From assembly GCF_020520425.1 (NCBI RefSeq), contig NC_079488.1, positions 87,091,285 to 87,155,284 on the forward strand: 64,000 nucleotides of DNA. Reading direction: 5' to 3'. The translations under genes and the position numbers were made by a program. Shown here piece by piece: positions 11,049 to 22,722 of the stretch. Numbering within the stretch: the stretch's first letter is position 1; each line of letters opens with the position of its first letter. This DNA comes from Spinacia oleracea (Eukaryota; Streptophyta; Magnoliopsida; Caryophyllales; Amaranthaceae). The notes beneath the pieces are model-generated. The model made no database searches. It was not told the origin of the DNA and was given only the letters and a program-made list of their open reading frames with translations.

Positions 11049-11971
11049 CTAAGAAGTTGAATTTGCAAGCATACAGTCTATAACGAAAATACCTGAAGAT
11101 GGAACGACCGTTCCGTTCTTCTGATCTTCCTTAAGCTTTGGACATTCTCTCTTGTAATGGCCAATTCCATCACAATAAAGACAGCTTGATGTGGACTTGT
11201 CTTGCTTTGTCTTCTTTCTGGGAACTGACTCAGCATTGCCCTTGGACTTTCCACCTTTCTTGAAGGGTCTACCTTTAGCCTTGAGTAAATCCTTGGCTTC
11301 GCAGTCGAGTATTATCTTAGTCTTTTTGTCCAAGTGAACAAACTCTTCAACTGTTTCTTCTCTTGGTTCACTCATGTATAGTTGCTTAAAGCGATCAAAC
11401 CACTGTGGAGTGAATTGAGTAAGATTGAGACTGCCATCCTTTCGCTTATTGGTGATCCTAGCAGACTTAAGCATCCAAATAATGAAAGCATTAAGTCTAC
11501 ATGAAACCTTAGTGGAACACCAACCCTTTGTTTAGTGCGAAGGACCTGAACATGTGTTTCTTGGACTTCCATCCTAAAACATCTGTTATGAGAACTAACC
11601 TTCAGACCTGACATTGATTCGATCAACTCATGGACATTTAGGTCTCTGTCCTTCGTGTTTCCACGACAGTTATCCCTCAGATTCTTGATGAGCATAAAAG
11701 GTCCGTAAGCTACAAACCTTCTAGCCCAATCATCAGGGATGTTGTTCAGCATGAGACTCATAACCTTCTTGAGATCCGCATCCCAGGCGGCATGTCTTTC
11801 AGGGGTCATGTCTCTGGCATAGTAGCTTGGCATGGGATTGAACAGTACATACTCAAGTCCATTGAGTCTCACTATTTCAACCATCTGAACTTCCCATTCA
11901 AGAAAATTTGTTAGGTTCAGCTTGATCATAAGTTCAGAACCCATGATGATGTTTTGATTGTTGTTTGCCAT
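11049..11971 (-). pseudogene. copia gag, frameshifted
   Basis: The start is the ATG at 11971-11969 (MANNNQN...), chosen because the longer upstream frame has leader-like composition. The N-terminal capsid-like part includes KLNLTNFLEWEVQM and HAAWDADLKKVMSLMLNNIP. The frame shifts near 11470. The C-terminal part (11049-11474) has FDRFKQLYMSEP, a basic linker and one zinc knuckle, CLYCDGIGHYKREC (CX2CX4HX4C). It ends at a TAG immediately before the protease motif. Confidence 0.88.
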
Positions 11972-12455
11972 AGTTAAAACTACAATTGAAAAGAATAAAC
12001 AAATAAATAACCATTCACAGTTTCTCTTAATAAACTTAAATTCTAGCATTCATGCATAATTCAATATTTATTAAGCATTTTATTCAAGTTATGTGTTCCG
12101 GTAGGTGTGAATAAAATGATTCCAAGACCCTTAAATCATTGAAGAATTAAGCACATTGTGTATTTAGTCTCAATTCTACAATATTTTAGGTAAGTAAATC
12201 CTTTGCTAATAGTCTAGAAACTACTCTTGGTTGATAGGTACGTCTAAGGTCTTATTAGGTAAACCTATCTGTTTTGCCACGACATAAAAGTACTCCTTAC
12301 TTATATCGTTGAGTTTCACCAAAACTAACATGTACTCACAATTATTTGTGTACCTTACCCCTTTAGGATCAATAAGTAACACCTCGCTATGGCGGAAAAA
12401 TATTACTAAGATTGATGTAAAGGTTATCCAAGTAAGTGTTATTTTGGCATGTCAC
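11972..12455 (-). other. copia 5' leader, gag-proximal part
   Basis: AT-rich, no ORF of note. It is continuous with 30203-33643 once the solo LTR is removed: GTCAC at 12451-12455 is duplicated at 30203-30207. Confidence 0.75.
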
Positions 12456-13500
12456 TGTAACACCTCGACAATTCTCCTTTTTTTAAAATAACCCTTTTTA
12501 TAAATATAACTATAGAGAATTATCAAAGTATTATCGCCCGTGTGAAAACGTAACGGCTTATTCAGAATTTTGCAGCGGAAAACATAAAACTAACTTTAGG
12601 TTTATAAATAATCCATTACAGAATTAATCCCAAAAACCAATCAACGAAAATAAGGAAATGTAAATAGTACGACAAGTTTAAAGTCAAATTTAACAAACCC
12701 AAGTCACTTAGCAAAACAAAATAAATACAAGCTCTCTAATCCCGATCCCAATGATGCATCATCTTCAAACCTGTAGATGGGCAACGCTTATTGATCGTTA
12801 GAGACTGCTCACCAAAATGGGTCATCACAGGATCAATAAGGCATAGCCATGATCAACACACACAAATAAAGCATGTAATCAGCAAGGCTGAGTACTACAT
12901 ACTAAAATAATAATAATCCTAACATGATTCTATTAAACGAACAACCCTAACATGATACTCATAAAACATAAGTAAGGATAACCAAAACATATTGACTTGA
13001 AGACTATATTTGACTGAAATAAACCTTTGTATCATTAACATTATTTTAATTGAAATAGTCAATGGACCGAGTTGCTACTAGAAGCCTTCACTAAGGAAGA
13101 CGAGGTACGGGCGCGACTCCGTAACCCCAATGACCTGCGATATCAAGGAACTTTTGACTGAAATAGAACTGGTGATCAATCCGGCCCCAGAAAAAGCCAT
13201 AGGCGACCTATGACCCCAACTTCTGATTGTCCGTCACTTCAGAAGTGCACAGTCTAAAGCTATTGCTACTCAGTTTCACTTTACATGATTTACAGATTAA
13301 TACTTTGTTATGACTCAACAATCACATAAGTCATACAATCAACAATTAATCACAACTGTTTTTATCTTGGAATTAAGTAAGTGATCACAAAGGTATAAAT
13401 CAAGAACTCATTCCAATTAAATCAACCATTCCTTTAACAATGATCAACCCCTCTATATGGGTATAAGGTTTCAACTTACTAAACAAGGTCCTCGGCCCTC
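12456..13500 (-). repeat. Tekay-type solo LTR, 3' portion
   Basis: On the minus strand this ends CGAGGTGTTACA and aligns by eye with the 3' end of the LTR at 5747-8732; for example the block around CAGCAAGGCTGAGTAC matches the inverse of the region near 8275-8300. It is flanked on the left by GTCAC (12451-12455). It is interrupted at 13500 by Element 1 and resumes at 28544. The last five bases, CCCTC, are the target duplicated by Element 1. Confidence 0.88.
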
Positions 13501-14797
13501 TGTGAGGGGGTCGAAAAAGCACGAGGCTATTGCATGACCTCGTCCCTCGTGGGTGTGACGCTTCTTTTTGTCAAATCAAGTGTAATTGGATTTCCTGTGA
13601 TTTTACATCCAATTGACTAGTAATATAGGAGTCGCCATTCAGTTTTTAACGACAATGAGAAAAACTGACAAAACCCGGTTATCGTGACATAAAGGGAGTG
13701 CAATTATGTTTGACCACGACGGCCGTAGGTTCCCTTGTGATCCCTGGTGGTGGGGATCGCTCAACGTACACCCGCAGGGTAGAGATTGAGGGTTCGGGGG
13801 ACTGTGACTACCGAGAGGAGTACTCGCTCTTCGATAACTCCAGAGGCAGGATATCCTTACTAGCTCAGCATAAATAATTGAAGGGACATGCGTTAACTAT
13901 TAAACTAATCTGAGTTGATTTTAACAATATGCAACACATAGTACTAGATCGAGCGCGATTACCTGAGTTAGATTATTTTAAGGGACCTAGCATGATAATC
14001 CAATTTCCCAAAAATATCATATTTATTAAGCGTGATCGAACAATCAGATTTTAGTTAGTTTAACAGTTCATAAAAGGGCGAAGAAAGCAATTAAACCATG
14101 GAAAAGGGACACATTACGACGCACCCTTGAGAGGTGCGTCACGGTTCTCAGAAAACTAACCACTTTGACTTTGCTATTTCTCCTTTTATTTAACGAATCT
14201 CAAATTATGGGACGGGATACGTTCTGTTCGATTTATGGATCGATTGCGACAGAACGCGTGATCATTTTTGCAGCGTGAGGCTTAGGCTTAGGGGTTTAGA
14301 GTCAATACTCAGAATAATAATTGTGTGTTGTGTGTTCTTTTCACGTCGAACTTAAGGCCCTATTTATAGAAAAGAGTTCGTGGAAAGATAGAATTGAAGA
14401 ACTCTAATCCACGAGGAATTAGGAAAAAACACGTACCAGGTATTTTCAGCGCCCAGGCCTGGGCGCCGAAGATTTCGGCGCCCAGAGCCAGGCGTTGAAA
14501 ATAGGGTCTGGGCTGTTTTTCTTAGTCAGATTCAGATTCCTAGAATCTGGAGTATTTGAGATTTAATTGAGTCCTTTAGTGCGTATTAACCTTGTGACGG
14601 GATGCGTCTGGGCCCGTTACGAACTCTAGGCTCGTTAGGATTTTAATTAATACGTGACTCTTTTTTGCGAATCATATTAGGAATAGGATTCTCGCGGTTT
14701 TCTATCTCATTTAGGAGATGCGTTGTCAAGTGGAGTTTTTATGCTTTCATCATCGAACCTTTCCCTTGCGGGAATGGGGACAAAAGTAGGTTCTACA
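13501..14797 (-). repeat. Element 1 left LTR (3' LTR)
   Basis: Starts TGTGAGGGGG and ends TTCTACA. It is 1297 bp, about 164 bp shorter than the right LTR, because a block is missing at about 14714 between two TAGGA copies. It contains a minus-strand TATA box at 14360-14369, the GACGCACC/GGTGCGTC hairpin at 14118-14140 and a double-hairpin module at 14447-14513. Confidence 0.88.
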
Positions 14798-15196
14798 GTT
14801 AGCCCCCACTTTGACTGAGTCTTGGAGTAAGACGATGGTCAAAGTATTAGACGGAGTGCGTCGCACAAGCCATAGCGACATGTTTTGGCGAGGGTCTCAC
14901 GAGCCCCCGAGTGATAACATTTGACTTAAGGGTCATCACTTGAAGTGTCGACATATCCCTCACGTGTCATTAGGATTTGTCAACGGATAGTATAGAAACT
15001 TCCTCACTTTGTCATTGGAAGGATCTAAAGGAACGTAGAATCTCCCTCACTTTGTCATTGGGAGTAGCTACAGATGTTTTCGAAATCAAAGCTATAAAGT
15101 GTAATTGGGCCTGGCCAAGCCCAACCGCGAGGTAAAAATGTTTTTTAAAGATTCTCATTTTCAGGGCTAGCTAAACGAGAAAACCCCCTTGTTTTT
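14798..15196 (-). other. Element 1 3' non-coding end with polypurine tract
   Basis: Minus-strand AAAGTGGGGGCTAAC abuts the left LTR and is the likely plus-strand primer. The rest matches 35570-36000 of Element 2 closely. No coding sequence. Confidence 0.65.
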
Positions 15197-15219
15197 ATGG
15201 GACGTAAAACGAAGGAAAA

Positions 15220-15480
15220 TCCAGCACATCGTTCTTTTTTGGAAAAACGGAAAACCAATCCTTTAATTTTTGGAAAAAGGGAATACCAATCACATCTTTC
15301 TTTTTTGGAAAAACGGAAAACCAATCCTTTAATTTTTGGAAAAAGGGAAAACCGATCCTTTAATTTTTGGAAAAAGGGAAAACAGATCCTTTAATTTTTG
15401 GAAAAAGGAAAAACCGATCCTTTAATTTTTGGAAAAAAGGGAAAATCGATCCTTTAATTTTTGGAAAAAAGGGAAAACCA
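15220..15480. repeat. ~32-bp tandem repeat array
   Basis: About seven imperfect copies of a unit containing CCTTTAATTTTTGGAAAAA. It makes a spurious open frame (FLEKRKTNPLIFGKRE repeats). Element 2 lacks this array at the matching place. Confidence 0.85.
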
Positions 15481-15489
15481 GAAAAAGTT

Positions 15490-16000
15490 ATCGATGCAGC
15501 GACTAAGGACCTTCGCGGTTAGTGGCACAGACCCCGCCGGCTAAAGATGGCGAGCCTGTCCGCTAAGGGTGGACACCCCGTCCGATAGAAGTGGACGAAT
15601 CTGTTTTGAAGTTTGTTTGAGTTTTTTTTTTTTTTTTGAAAATAAGGGCCTACGTGGTTTGTGACGTAGACCCCGCCGGCTAAAGATGGCGAACCTGTCC
15701 GCTAAGGGTGGACGCCCCGTCCGAAAGAAGTGGACGAATCTATTTTGAAATTTGTTTGTGCTTTTTGAAAATAAGGACCTACGTGGTTTGTGACGTAGAC
15801 CCCGCCGGCTGAAGATGGCGAGCCTATTTTGAATTTGAAGACTTTATTTTTCGAAAACAGAGGACCTGCGCGGCTAGTGATGCAGACCCCGCCCGCTGAG
15901 GGTGGGAGAGCCCTGTCCGCTAAGGGTGGACGTCCTTGAATTCGTTTTTTTCGATTTGGAACTCGCGTGGTTCGTGACGCGATCTTGCCAACTGAAATGG
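15490..16000. repeat. Tandem array of hairpin-rich ~120-bp units, Element 1
   Basis: Degenerate units share GACCTACGTGG, GTGACGTAGACCCCGCC and GTCCGCTAAGGGTGGAC, each able to form short stems. It is homologous to 36055-36590 in Element 2 but more degraded. Confidence 0.8.
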
Positions 16001-16623
16001 GCAAGTTCTTATATTTTTTTCATCGTGATTTCTTTTGAGAATTTCTTTTATTCATTCTTGTAAGAGCGAATTCTTTCGAGGGATGCTCGGACTTAGTTGT
16101 AACCTGAATGTGGGTTGACAACGGCTTAGACGGACCTTTGTCTTGTGGTCATCATCTTTCATGGTTTTGAGCTAGTCTTTACGGCTCAATTTTTGCCACT
16201 ACCTGGGTCCTTGATTAGGGGACTATGTGTAAGTATCAATGGCGACCTTTGTCTTGAGGTCGTAATCCGGTTTTATTTTTTTTGAGATTATCTAAATACG
16301 GGACTTCATACAGCGTAGTTTGGGAATATTGTTTTAAATTTGCATACTTTCTTTTAAGATATTTTTTTTCTTTCGAGCCACCAAGCACTCGTGCTTGGCG
16401 GTTAGTTCTTGTCAAAGAGGTTCTTTGGGGATACGCATTTTGTAATGTCCTTGATCGTGTTTGGGATTGTGCTCGTAAGTGCGAGCGATCTTTGTAGTGG
16501 TGTGCTACTCTTAACAAAGTCGTGAGGTGCAAACTTCAGTAAAGAACTCGGCAATTTTCGAGTCGAATGGATACGGCAGGGCCCTATAGAAGTTAGGGCC
16601 TTTTTTGAGCCTGGGTTCATTTT

Positions 16624-16690
16624 CGGCGCCCAGGCCTGGGCGTCATATATAATTCACGCCCAGGTGGGGCGTTGAAAATGTTGTTTGGGC
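16624..16690. repeat. Double-hairpin module
   Basis: GGCGCCCAGGCCTGGGCG, then CGCCCAGGTGGGGCG, GTTGAAAATG and TTTGGGC; internal copy. Confidence 0.75.
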
Positions 16691-17525
16691 TGGTCTTTTG
16701 ATGACACAGTTGGCCTCTTGTTCGTTCGTTCGTCTACTTCACTTGGAAATTCTACGTATTCTCTTCTTTTTTGTTTTTTTCTTTAGTTTTTTGGAACGTA
16801 GAATTTTATAGAATGGCCGTTGTGTGCGGTCCATTAATCAGTTTGCTTGAATCATTTTTTGAGCAACGACTGATTTTGAATAATTTTCTTAGAGGCTTGA
16901 TAGGGTTCAGGCCCGTTCATGAAGTGGGCTCAAGCATCGTGCCCTTTCGATCGTTCAAACATTTGCTTCGAGATCTTTTATTTTGCTATGGTCGTTTCGT
17001 AGCTTGGAGCCCCAAGTATGCATGTTGGGATGCTTCCTTTTGGCGTACGATTTTTGTAGGTTCTTTCGAGAAAGATGCCTTGGGGTTCCGCTCGTGTAGG
17101 TGCGAGCTGTCCTTTCCGTGGTAGGTAATATTTTGCTACCTTTAATCCTTAATGTAGGAGTCGTGTGGCTTGCATTTTGAATTTGGGCGATAAGTAGTCT
17201 TTGCCTCTTTTACACGTGCTCTTGGTCGTGCCTACATTAGTGCAATATGCCTTACTCTTTTTTTTAGACTTGTACCGTGGGATGTTTGAACTTATAGTGC
17301 AACGTAGGCTTGTGTGGCCCAACGGCGTGTCTTAGAACATTCCTCCAGGTGTTGGGATATCATTATTATTTTTTGGAGTATTTCGTCATGCCTCGTTCAG
17401 GTGTTCGAACAAGTGTAGCACCTTCCGCGTGGGTTTGCACGGCTTATTACTTCGTTCGATGCGAGGATTCATAGGTGCTTTTTCTTATTTTTATATCTGT
17501 GCAAAACTTGGCTAGCAGAAAGATT

Positions 17526-17589
17526 CAGCGCCCAGGCTGGGGCGTTCAAGATATAGGCGCCCAACTCTGGGCGTTAAAAATTATCTCTG
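17526..17589. repeat. Double-hairpin module
   Basis: CAGCGCCCAGGCTGGGGCG followed by GGCGCCCAACTCTGGGCG and GTTAAAAA; internal copy. Confidence 0.75.
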
Positions 17590-19599
17590 GGTATATTTTG
17601 ACAGTTCTTATCCTTGATTTTTTCTTTCGCTTTTGCTTTGGAACGACGTAGACTGTGTAACGGGCGCTTGTAGGGCGAGCGTTATGTGCAGTAGTTTGAT
17701 CGGAGTTTTGGTGACTCGCGATTTTCAGTTACCCTTGTTAGTGGGGTGACTTTATATATTCTAAGTAGTGCTTAGAATTTGGGAGGGGTTGTAGCCATTC
17801 TAAGGTTCGTTTTACACGATTAAAGCTTAGGATTGTGCCCCTATGATGTATGTATAGCATTAGCGTCGAGAATTTGCGATAAAATCGTCATTTCGAGCAT
17901 TTTTAGAGTGTTTTTCTCAAGCCTCCAATTGTAGCTACGGGATTGGCTTGGTGCTATAATGCTTTGCATACGTCTTTATGCATTCATGGTGACATGGATC
18001 ATGAATAGTTTGAACCAGACTCGTTTAGTGCGAGGCACGTTCGAGTAGTGACCTGCTACTTCTCTTGTAAATGTCGTATTATGCGACATCGCCATGGTCA
18101 AGGTAGTAACATGTGGAAGTGTGCCTTGACACAAAGTTAGGTGCCTTTCTTTACCCATAATCATATTTAGAAATCTTTTTGACTCACTTGCAACATCGGG
18201 ATAAACGCATACTTAGATTAAACCAACGACTCTTTATTATGTTCGAAGAAGTCTTTGAAAATTATTTGGAAATTATTTAAAATCCGAGTCCTACTGTGTA
18301 CGATACGAGGTGTCCTAAGTAGGTTAACTTATAGAAGGGTTCGTACAGGATTACATCAAAATACTGTTACGATTTTTGGAACGCTGTCTAAGGATTTGCT
18401 GGAAGCTAGGGTGCAGGCGTCAAGATATACTTGTGCCCGTTTGGCATATGCTTTAGGCTTTTAGGGCCATCCTTTCCAGAATTGCGGGAATATAAACCGT
18501 TTTCAAATCGACTTAGATTTACTTGGTGTATGTCTGTACAAAAGGTCAAGGTATACTTAGTTCTTTCCCTAGCTCTTTCATTTAAATTTTTAGCCCCCAA
18601 TTGCTATTATGTCTTCCCATTAATGATGCTTTTAGATTTTGATTTTAGATGCCCGTGTCATATGTCTGAGTAAGGTGAGCCTTGGTTAAGTGCCAAGTCC
18701 TATCTACAATGTCTGTTTTTTTTTCAAAGGAGATTAGCAAGCATTCGAATTACCATGAACGGGTGCCCTGAGTTCGAAGGAACGATGGGGCAATGCCGTA
18801 GAACAATCCTTTTTATTGCAAGCTTACTGCCTCTACTACTTGTTGGCGATCATGACTGTGTTTAGTGGTGAAAGAAGGTCTTTAAGCGAACGACTATGTC
18901 TAGTGGTGAAAGAAGGTCTTTAAGTGAGTTAGTTCGCTTTAGGGATGGTCAAGTCGAGTACTTTAGAGGTCATGGACGCTTGCGCTAGCCCCCATTCAAT
19001 TCAGGCAAAGCGATCTTTTTGAGTCTTGGCTAAGTGCCTAGGAGTGTGAGTGCTCCTTCTGGCAAGGGTACGTGCCCTTATTATTTTTCGATGTGTGCTC
19101 ATTTTGGCATCTTGATGACTTGGATTCTTCTTCGTGCTTTCAATTTTTCTTTCGACTTGGATTGCAAGTAATTAAATTTCAATAAGGGACTTCTATTTTT
19201 ATTCTTGTTTTTCTATAGGCTTTGATATTGGTTGGACCGAATCATGGATTGCCTACGTATCCGCCTTAAATAGATTTAATTTGGAATCAGGTCTTGCGTA
19301 GTTCTTAGCCTAGAAAATGGTTTCTTAGAATGCTGATTTTAAACAAGTACGTTCTGAGGTGGAACCGTAATGATTGAAATAGGATGAGATAAGTGAAGTT
19401 CATTATTATTTTAATCTGCTGCTTCGCCGTAAGCCAAAATTTTGTTTTATTTTTTAAGTACATGTATTTTCTTTTCATGTGTGTTTTGGTACGTATACCT
19501 GAATACGTGGTGCACCCCTCCAAGTGTTCGTTATTTTTCCGTGCATGTGCGGATAAAATGACGAGCACTTATGGACAAAATTTGGCAAGCAGAGAGATT

Positions 19600-19668
19600 C
19601 GGCGCCCAGGCTGGGGCGCTTAAAGATTTCGGCGCCCAGCCCTGGGCGCAGAAAATGACTTCTGGGCG
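19600..19668. repeat. Double-hairpin module
   Basis: GGCGCCCAGGCTGGGGCGC followed by GGCGCCCAGCCCTGGGCGC and GAAAATGACTTCTGGGC; internal copy, very like 39778-39842. Confidence 0.78.
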
Positions 19669-19866
19669 GATCTTTTTGGTGCGCTAAATGCTTCTTTTTC
19701 TTTTTAGATTAACTTTAGAGGCGCTTTGCAAAGTTTCTTTTTTATTATTCACATTTTTTATTTTTTTTTATTTTTACGTTGAGCGTAGAATGTACTTTTC
19801 ATTTGTCTCTTTTTTTATTTGTGACTCAAGACGGTTTGAAAGATGGGTTGAATGAGATAGGATAAT

Positions 19867-20240
19867 TTGTATAGGTGTTGGTCAAGCATAAGGATTACAT
19901 CTGCTAAGATTCACATTTTACGGCCTCAGGCTAGTGTCACGAGTTTACATCAATCAAGGCCAATGAGTAGCATAGGGACGGCTCAAGGGTATATCAACAG
20001 GACGTATCCAAACCAGTTATATGGTCATTACGCTAATGGTGGTGTAAGAGCAGGTTTGGACTTTGGAAATGATGGGCATGACGCACGTGTCAATGGCCGT
20101 GCGTGGTTTGCGGTTGATAACAAGTTCAGAAACAAGAGTTGAGGTAATGGTTTCTTGGGTTATGGCAATGAGAACATGGATGGGTTAAATGAGCTGCACA
20201 GGGACCCCAGAGCGAAGGAGTCTAAGAGCATAAGGATTGG
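19867..20240 (+). pseudogene. Captured fragment of an ECT-type (YTH-domain) gene, copy A
   Basis: The plus-strand frame reads RTYPNQLYGHYANGGVRAG, then DARVNGRAWFAVDNKF, a TGA at 20140-20142, and in the same frame GNGFLGYGNENMDGLNELH. I recognise this as the conserved segment just upstream of the YTH domain in plant ECT (YTHDF-class m6A reader) proteins. The YTH domain itself is absent. The stop fits a CGA to TGA change. It is not a retroelement domain, has no counterpart in Element 2, and is antisense to the element's own transcription. It is therefore a captured host-gene piece with no expected protein product. Identification is from memory of the family. Confidence 0.72.
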
Positions 20241-21870
20241 AAAGGGTAGACATCGTGGAATTTTATGATTTGGATTGGTTGACTCAGTTCTTTTCCTTCG
20301 TTTACTTGGGTAAATTTCGCACTTTGGGAGGTACGGGCTAAGTACTTCATGGCTCGCTCTTTTCGCTCTCCCTTTCCTCTTTCTATTTTCTCTTTTTGCT
20401 TGGGATTTCTCCCCAACATAAATCCTTTAAATTTTTATTTTAGGGCTAAAAGGTAAATGGTTGTGGTCTTTGAGTCACGAGGCGAGACTGAGTGAGCCTC
20501 GTTTGGTAGGCCTATAGTGGACCTTTAACTTTAGTAGGCCTAGGGTGGGGCTTTAGCTTTAGTAGGCCTAAAGTGGACCTTTAAATTGTCTTACTTTGCA
20601 AGCGTATTTAGTCGTTTCTTAAAATGTGCAAATAGCGTTGATTCAAAATGTTGTTTTTTACTTTATTGAAATTTAACGAAAGAATTACATCGAAAATTAT
20701 AATTTTTTTTTGTTTTTTTTTTCAGATTCTAATTTTCGGGATTTAATTGGAAGTTGTGATTTAGACTCGAACTTTCATTAATCTTTCTGATTATAACCCG
20801 TGTATGAATACAAGGAGGTGGCCTAGACTCAAAATAATGACGTGGCGTAAGCCTATAATACTTGACCAAGCAACTCTCAGACTTAGGCTAATTGGACCAT
20901 AACTTTCGTTGGTTGACACTTCAGATTTTAACCCTTGGGTGTTCATTTGTCATGCGCCATTTTGCTTAATGTTGGCAAGGTAGTTAATTGGGGAGATCGA
21001 ATTTTTATTTTTGCAAGGCTAGAATCATTAGTGCGGCTTCTCTCTTAGTGTGTATTGCTTTACCCCAATGGTAGCCTTATGGTATGCCGATTTGGGTATT
21101 TTCATGGTTGGTCATGTTGCATTCATAGAAAATCTTTAAGTCCGTACTTAGTAGTATTTCAAGGAGCGAGTGACTCGAGAGGACTATGATAGTCGTGACC
21201 CAATGTGATTATAAGCCTTGGGGCCATTAATTTTTTCTTTGCCAATGGTATTAGCACCTTAGGTTCACTTTGGGGGTTTTGCGACTATGGGGGAATGATT
21301 TCCAGAATGTGACCGTTCCCATTTTGCAAATACTATAATATATTCTTTTTATTGGTGAGAGAGAGTATTGAGGCCGTGGATTCCTAGCAAGGGATGACAA
21401 TTACATATGGGTGCTCATTGATTTAAATGTTAGGAAGGGAGACTCAATATGGTTTAACCTTTTAGCTTGCAGAACAACACCAAGTATTAGGACCGATTCT
21501 ATGGATAAGACAACTAAGACTTGGGATTTAGATTGTACTTTGGCATAGCCTAGTCTAGACTCGGATTTACTTTTTATTCGAACATTATTTTTCCTTAAAA
21601 ACTTCATTTGAACATTATTTTTGAATACTTTGCCCATGTGACATTCATAATTATTAGCATGTTCGGTTTTGATGCCGAGCATTGTCGTCGTAGGAGGCCT
21701 AACAACGACACAAAGAGTTATTTATTTTTTTATAAGTCGCTTTTAGAATCGAGTGCTTTTTCATACGCCCTCGTAGCAATTTTTTTTTCACGAAAATTTT
21801 TTTTTGCTACGTGTTTTTTTGCGTGGGCACCGAGGCTGTTGTGCCTGACCAAAAGGCCAAGCAGCACCTT
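20241..21870 (-). other. Element 1 internal region, copy A, no genes
   Basis: Three short copies of GTAGGCCTA-type sequence (20508-20580), T-rich tracts and no domain-bearing ORF. From about 21640 the sequence matches Element 2 at 43340 onwards (GACATTCATA...TTAGCATGTTCGG), so the gag gene present in Element 2 is absent here. Confidence 0.6.
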
Positions 21871-21937
21871 CAGCGCCCAGCGTAGGGCGTGAGAAATTCT
21901 GGCGCCCAGCCAGGGGCGTTGAAAATGCGTCCCTGGC
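21871..21937. repeat. Double-hairpin module
   Basis: CAGCGCCCAGCGTAGGGCG followed by GGCGCCCAGCCAGGGGCG, GTTGAAAATGCG and TCCCTGGC; matches 43581-43647. Confidence 0.78.
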
Positions 21938-22722
21938 TAGTTCTCGTTTTCTGCTTGCGTCTACTTTTGTTTATGCGACTTCGATTTTGCGTGCTTGCCT
22001 AATAACGTCATTTACGCGTCGTGCAGCGTTTGTGGGATTCGTTACAGGCCATCCCGAGCGTCGCTTATTTTTGTGGCGATCGTTCGGGTTTGCGGAACAC
22101 GTATTTCGGTATAACTCTTTGGCAAATTGGTTTATGAATGTTTGGGCAATTTTTAAGGTCGTTGGTTTTTCTAGGATAGTTTGTCACACACAATCATATA
22201 TTTCGCTACACATAACTAACATTCCATCATGAGGCAATAATAATATGTCATGTAGTTTATGATAGGCTTCTATGGGTAGTTATTTGCGCCTGGCTTGGTA
22301 CCGCTTCTATCGTAGATCCAACACATGCCCCGGTCGAGGTAGTGTCTTCAGCAGACGAATTTCGCTCAAGAGTCCACCCCGCAAGTGCAAGCCAAGGGGG
22401 CATGCAGGCGAGAGGGACCTAATGAGCGAGCGATTGGGTATGGGACGGGTGTACTACTAGCGAAAGTGCCGAGTGGACAATATTCGAAGCGTATGCACCC
22501 CCCAGTTGGCGATGGGTATCCTTAGTCCTAACTCCCAAGATGAAACACCAAGGGAGCCAAGATTCGTTATGCGGTTCTGTCCGTTCACATTAATATGCTG
22601 ATTTTCAGGTCGTCCCAACTTGATTGGGAAATAAACGCGGGGCAGGATCGTTTCACCCTTCGGCTATTTTGATTACCTACAAGCACGAGTATTTCCTTCA
22701 CTATCCCCAGTGGAGTCGCCAC
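21938..22722 (-). other. Element 1 5' leader and PBS, copy A
   Basis: Conserved with 26296-27079 and, more distantly, with 43648-44409 in Element 2. The reverse complement of 22704-22721 reads TGGCGACTCCACTGGGGA, one base from the LTR, a tRNA-primer site of the TGGCG type known from Tat/Ogre elements. Short plus-strand frames here are not conserved as proteins in Element 2. Confidence 0.7.

Larger units (their letters stand above)
16001..19780 (-). other. Element 1 internal region without recognisable genes
   Basis: Plus-strand T-rich, no ORF longer than about 120 codons and no retroelement domain on either strand. It contains three double-hairpin modules. The segment around 19230-19330 (GGACCGAATC, GCCTACGTATC) matches 39450-39520 of Element 2. 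The DUF7745-like ORF that Element 2 carries in the corresponding interval is not visible here. Confidence 0.6.

Noticed and set aside
15197..15480. CRISPR-like regular repeats
   Set aside because: Adjacent tandem units with no unique spacers, inside a retrotransposon of a eukaryote.
20222..20419. 65-codon minus-strand ORF, repeated at 24578
   Set aside because: Short, no motif, conserved only because of the tandem duplication.
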